Shown: one piece after another, positions 7,073-7,167 of the stretch
Numbering within the stretch: position 1 is the first letter of the stretch
Layout: every line of letters begins with the position of its first letter
NCBI GenBank assembly: GCA_012519645.1
Contig: JAAYPU010000307.1
Span: forward strand, 1-7,167
Source: Clostridiales bacterium
GTDB lineage: Bacteria; Bacillota; Clostridia; Peptostreptococcales; JAAYPU01
Direction: 5' to 3'
DNA length: 7,167 bases
Position numbers and translations under genes: made by a program
Notes under the pieces: generated by a model
The model's input: the letters and a program-made list of their open reading frames with translations, nothing else
Databases searched by the model: none
Told to the model about the DNA's origin: nothing

Positions 7073-7094
7073 AAAGCTATGTAAATAGCTTTTT
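7073..7094 (+). terminator. Second short hairpin with T run on the plus strand
   Basis: AAAGCTAT (7073-7080) pairs perfectly with ATAGCTTT (7085-7092) around the loop GTAA, and the plus strand continues to a five-T run (7090-7094). It looks like a small plus-strand terminator, yet no plus-strand gene lies to its left within reach. The stem is A/T-rich and weak. It may instead be part of a tandem hairpin pair with 7038-7064 in a minus-strand RNA. Confidence 0.35.
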
Positions 7095-7096
7095 AT

Positions 7097-7132
7097 TGGA
7101 AGAAATATATATATGTGTGGAAGAAATATATA
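7097..7132. repeat. 15-bp direct repeat with 21-bp period
   Basis: TGGAAGAAATATATA occurs exactly at 7097-7111 and again at 7118-7132, separated by six bases (TATGTG). The 21-bp period equals two turns of B-DNA, so both copies face the same side of the helix, as in tandem operator sites. The sequence is A/T-rich and partly low in complexity (ATATAT), so slippage or duplication is the simpler alternative. Confidence 0.6.
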
Positions 7133-7167
7133 ATGAATTTTGACGGTATTAAGTATCGAAGGTCAAA

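Noticed and set aside
7096..7167. Open frame on the minus strand entering from the right edge and ending near 7094
   Set aside because: The visible 24 codons are Phe/Ile/Tyr-rich and pass through the A/T-rich repeat, so there is no coding signal to support a gene end here.

Overview
The window is AT-rich and looks like the chromosome of a low-GC, monoderm Clostridia-type Bacillota. The signs are a secreted protein anchored by three N-terminal SLH domains, strong AAGGAGG-type ribosome binding sites, many U-tailed hairpin terminators, and a PAS/GGDEF/HD-GYP signalling protein of the kind common in motile or sporulating anaerobes. Species cannot be named from the sequence alone.

Layout, left to right. 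(1) Nucleotides 2-1168 (+) hold the C-terminal half of a P1B-type heavy-metal ATPase. The N-terminal half lies outside the window. (2) A perfect 16-bp palindrome at 1162-1199 contains the stop codons of this gene and of the convergent gene, and probably terminates both. (3) Nucleotides 1193-3697 (-) encode a soluble 834-residue protein with four PAS-like domains, then GGDEF, then HD-GYP. Both c-di-GMP active sites look intact. (4) The 181-bp gap at 3698-3878 holds a clear terminator for the next gene upstream and a probable promoter for the signalling gene, placed back to back. (5) Nucleotides 3879-6326 (-) encode an 815-residue secreted SLH-domain (S-layer-type) protein with a strong RBS. Its acidic body seems to be built of diverged beta-rich modules. 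(6) The 272-bp gap at 6327-6598 holds promoter-like elements for the SLH gene and a long AT-rich hairpin that terminates the cupin gene. (7) Nucleotides 6599-6943 (-) encode a small single-domain cupin. (8) The right edge (6944-7167) has no supported gene. It carries two tandem hairpins and a 15-bp direct repeat spaced by 21 bp.

The three complete genes all lie on the minus strand, but terminators between them suggest they are separate transcription units, not an operon. The themes are metal efflux, second-messenger signalling, cell-surface structure and a small cupin. I see no mobile element, CRISPR array, tRNA, rRNA or recognisable riboswitch, and no evidence for a new multi-gene system. 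The observations most worth a second look are the shared stop-codon palindrome, the doubly intact GGDEF/HD-GYP protein, the modular SLH protein body, and the unexplained repeats at the right edge.
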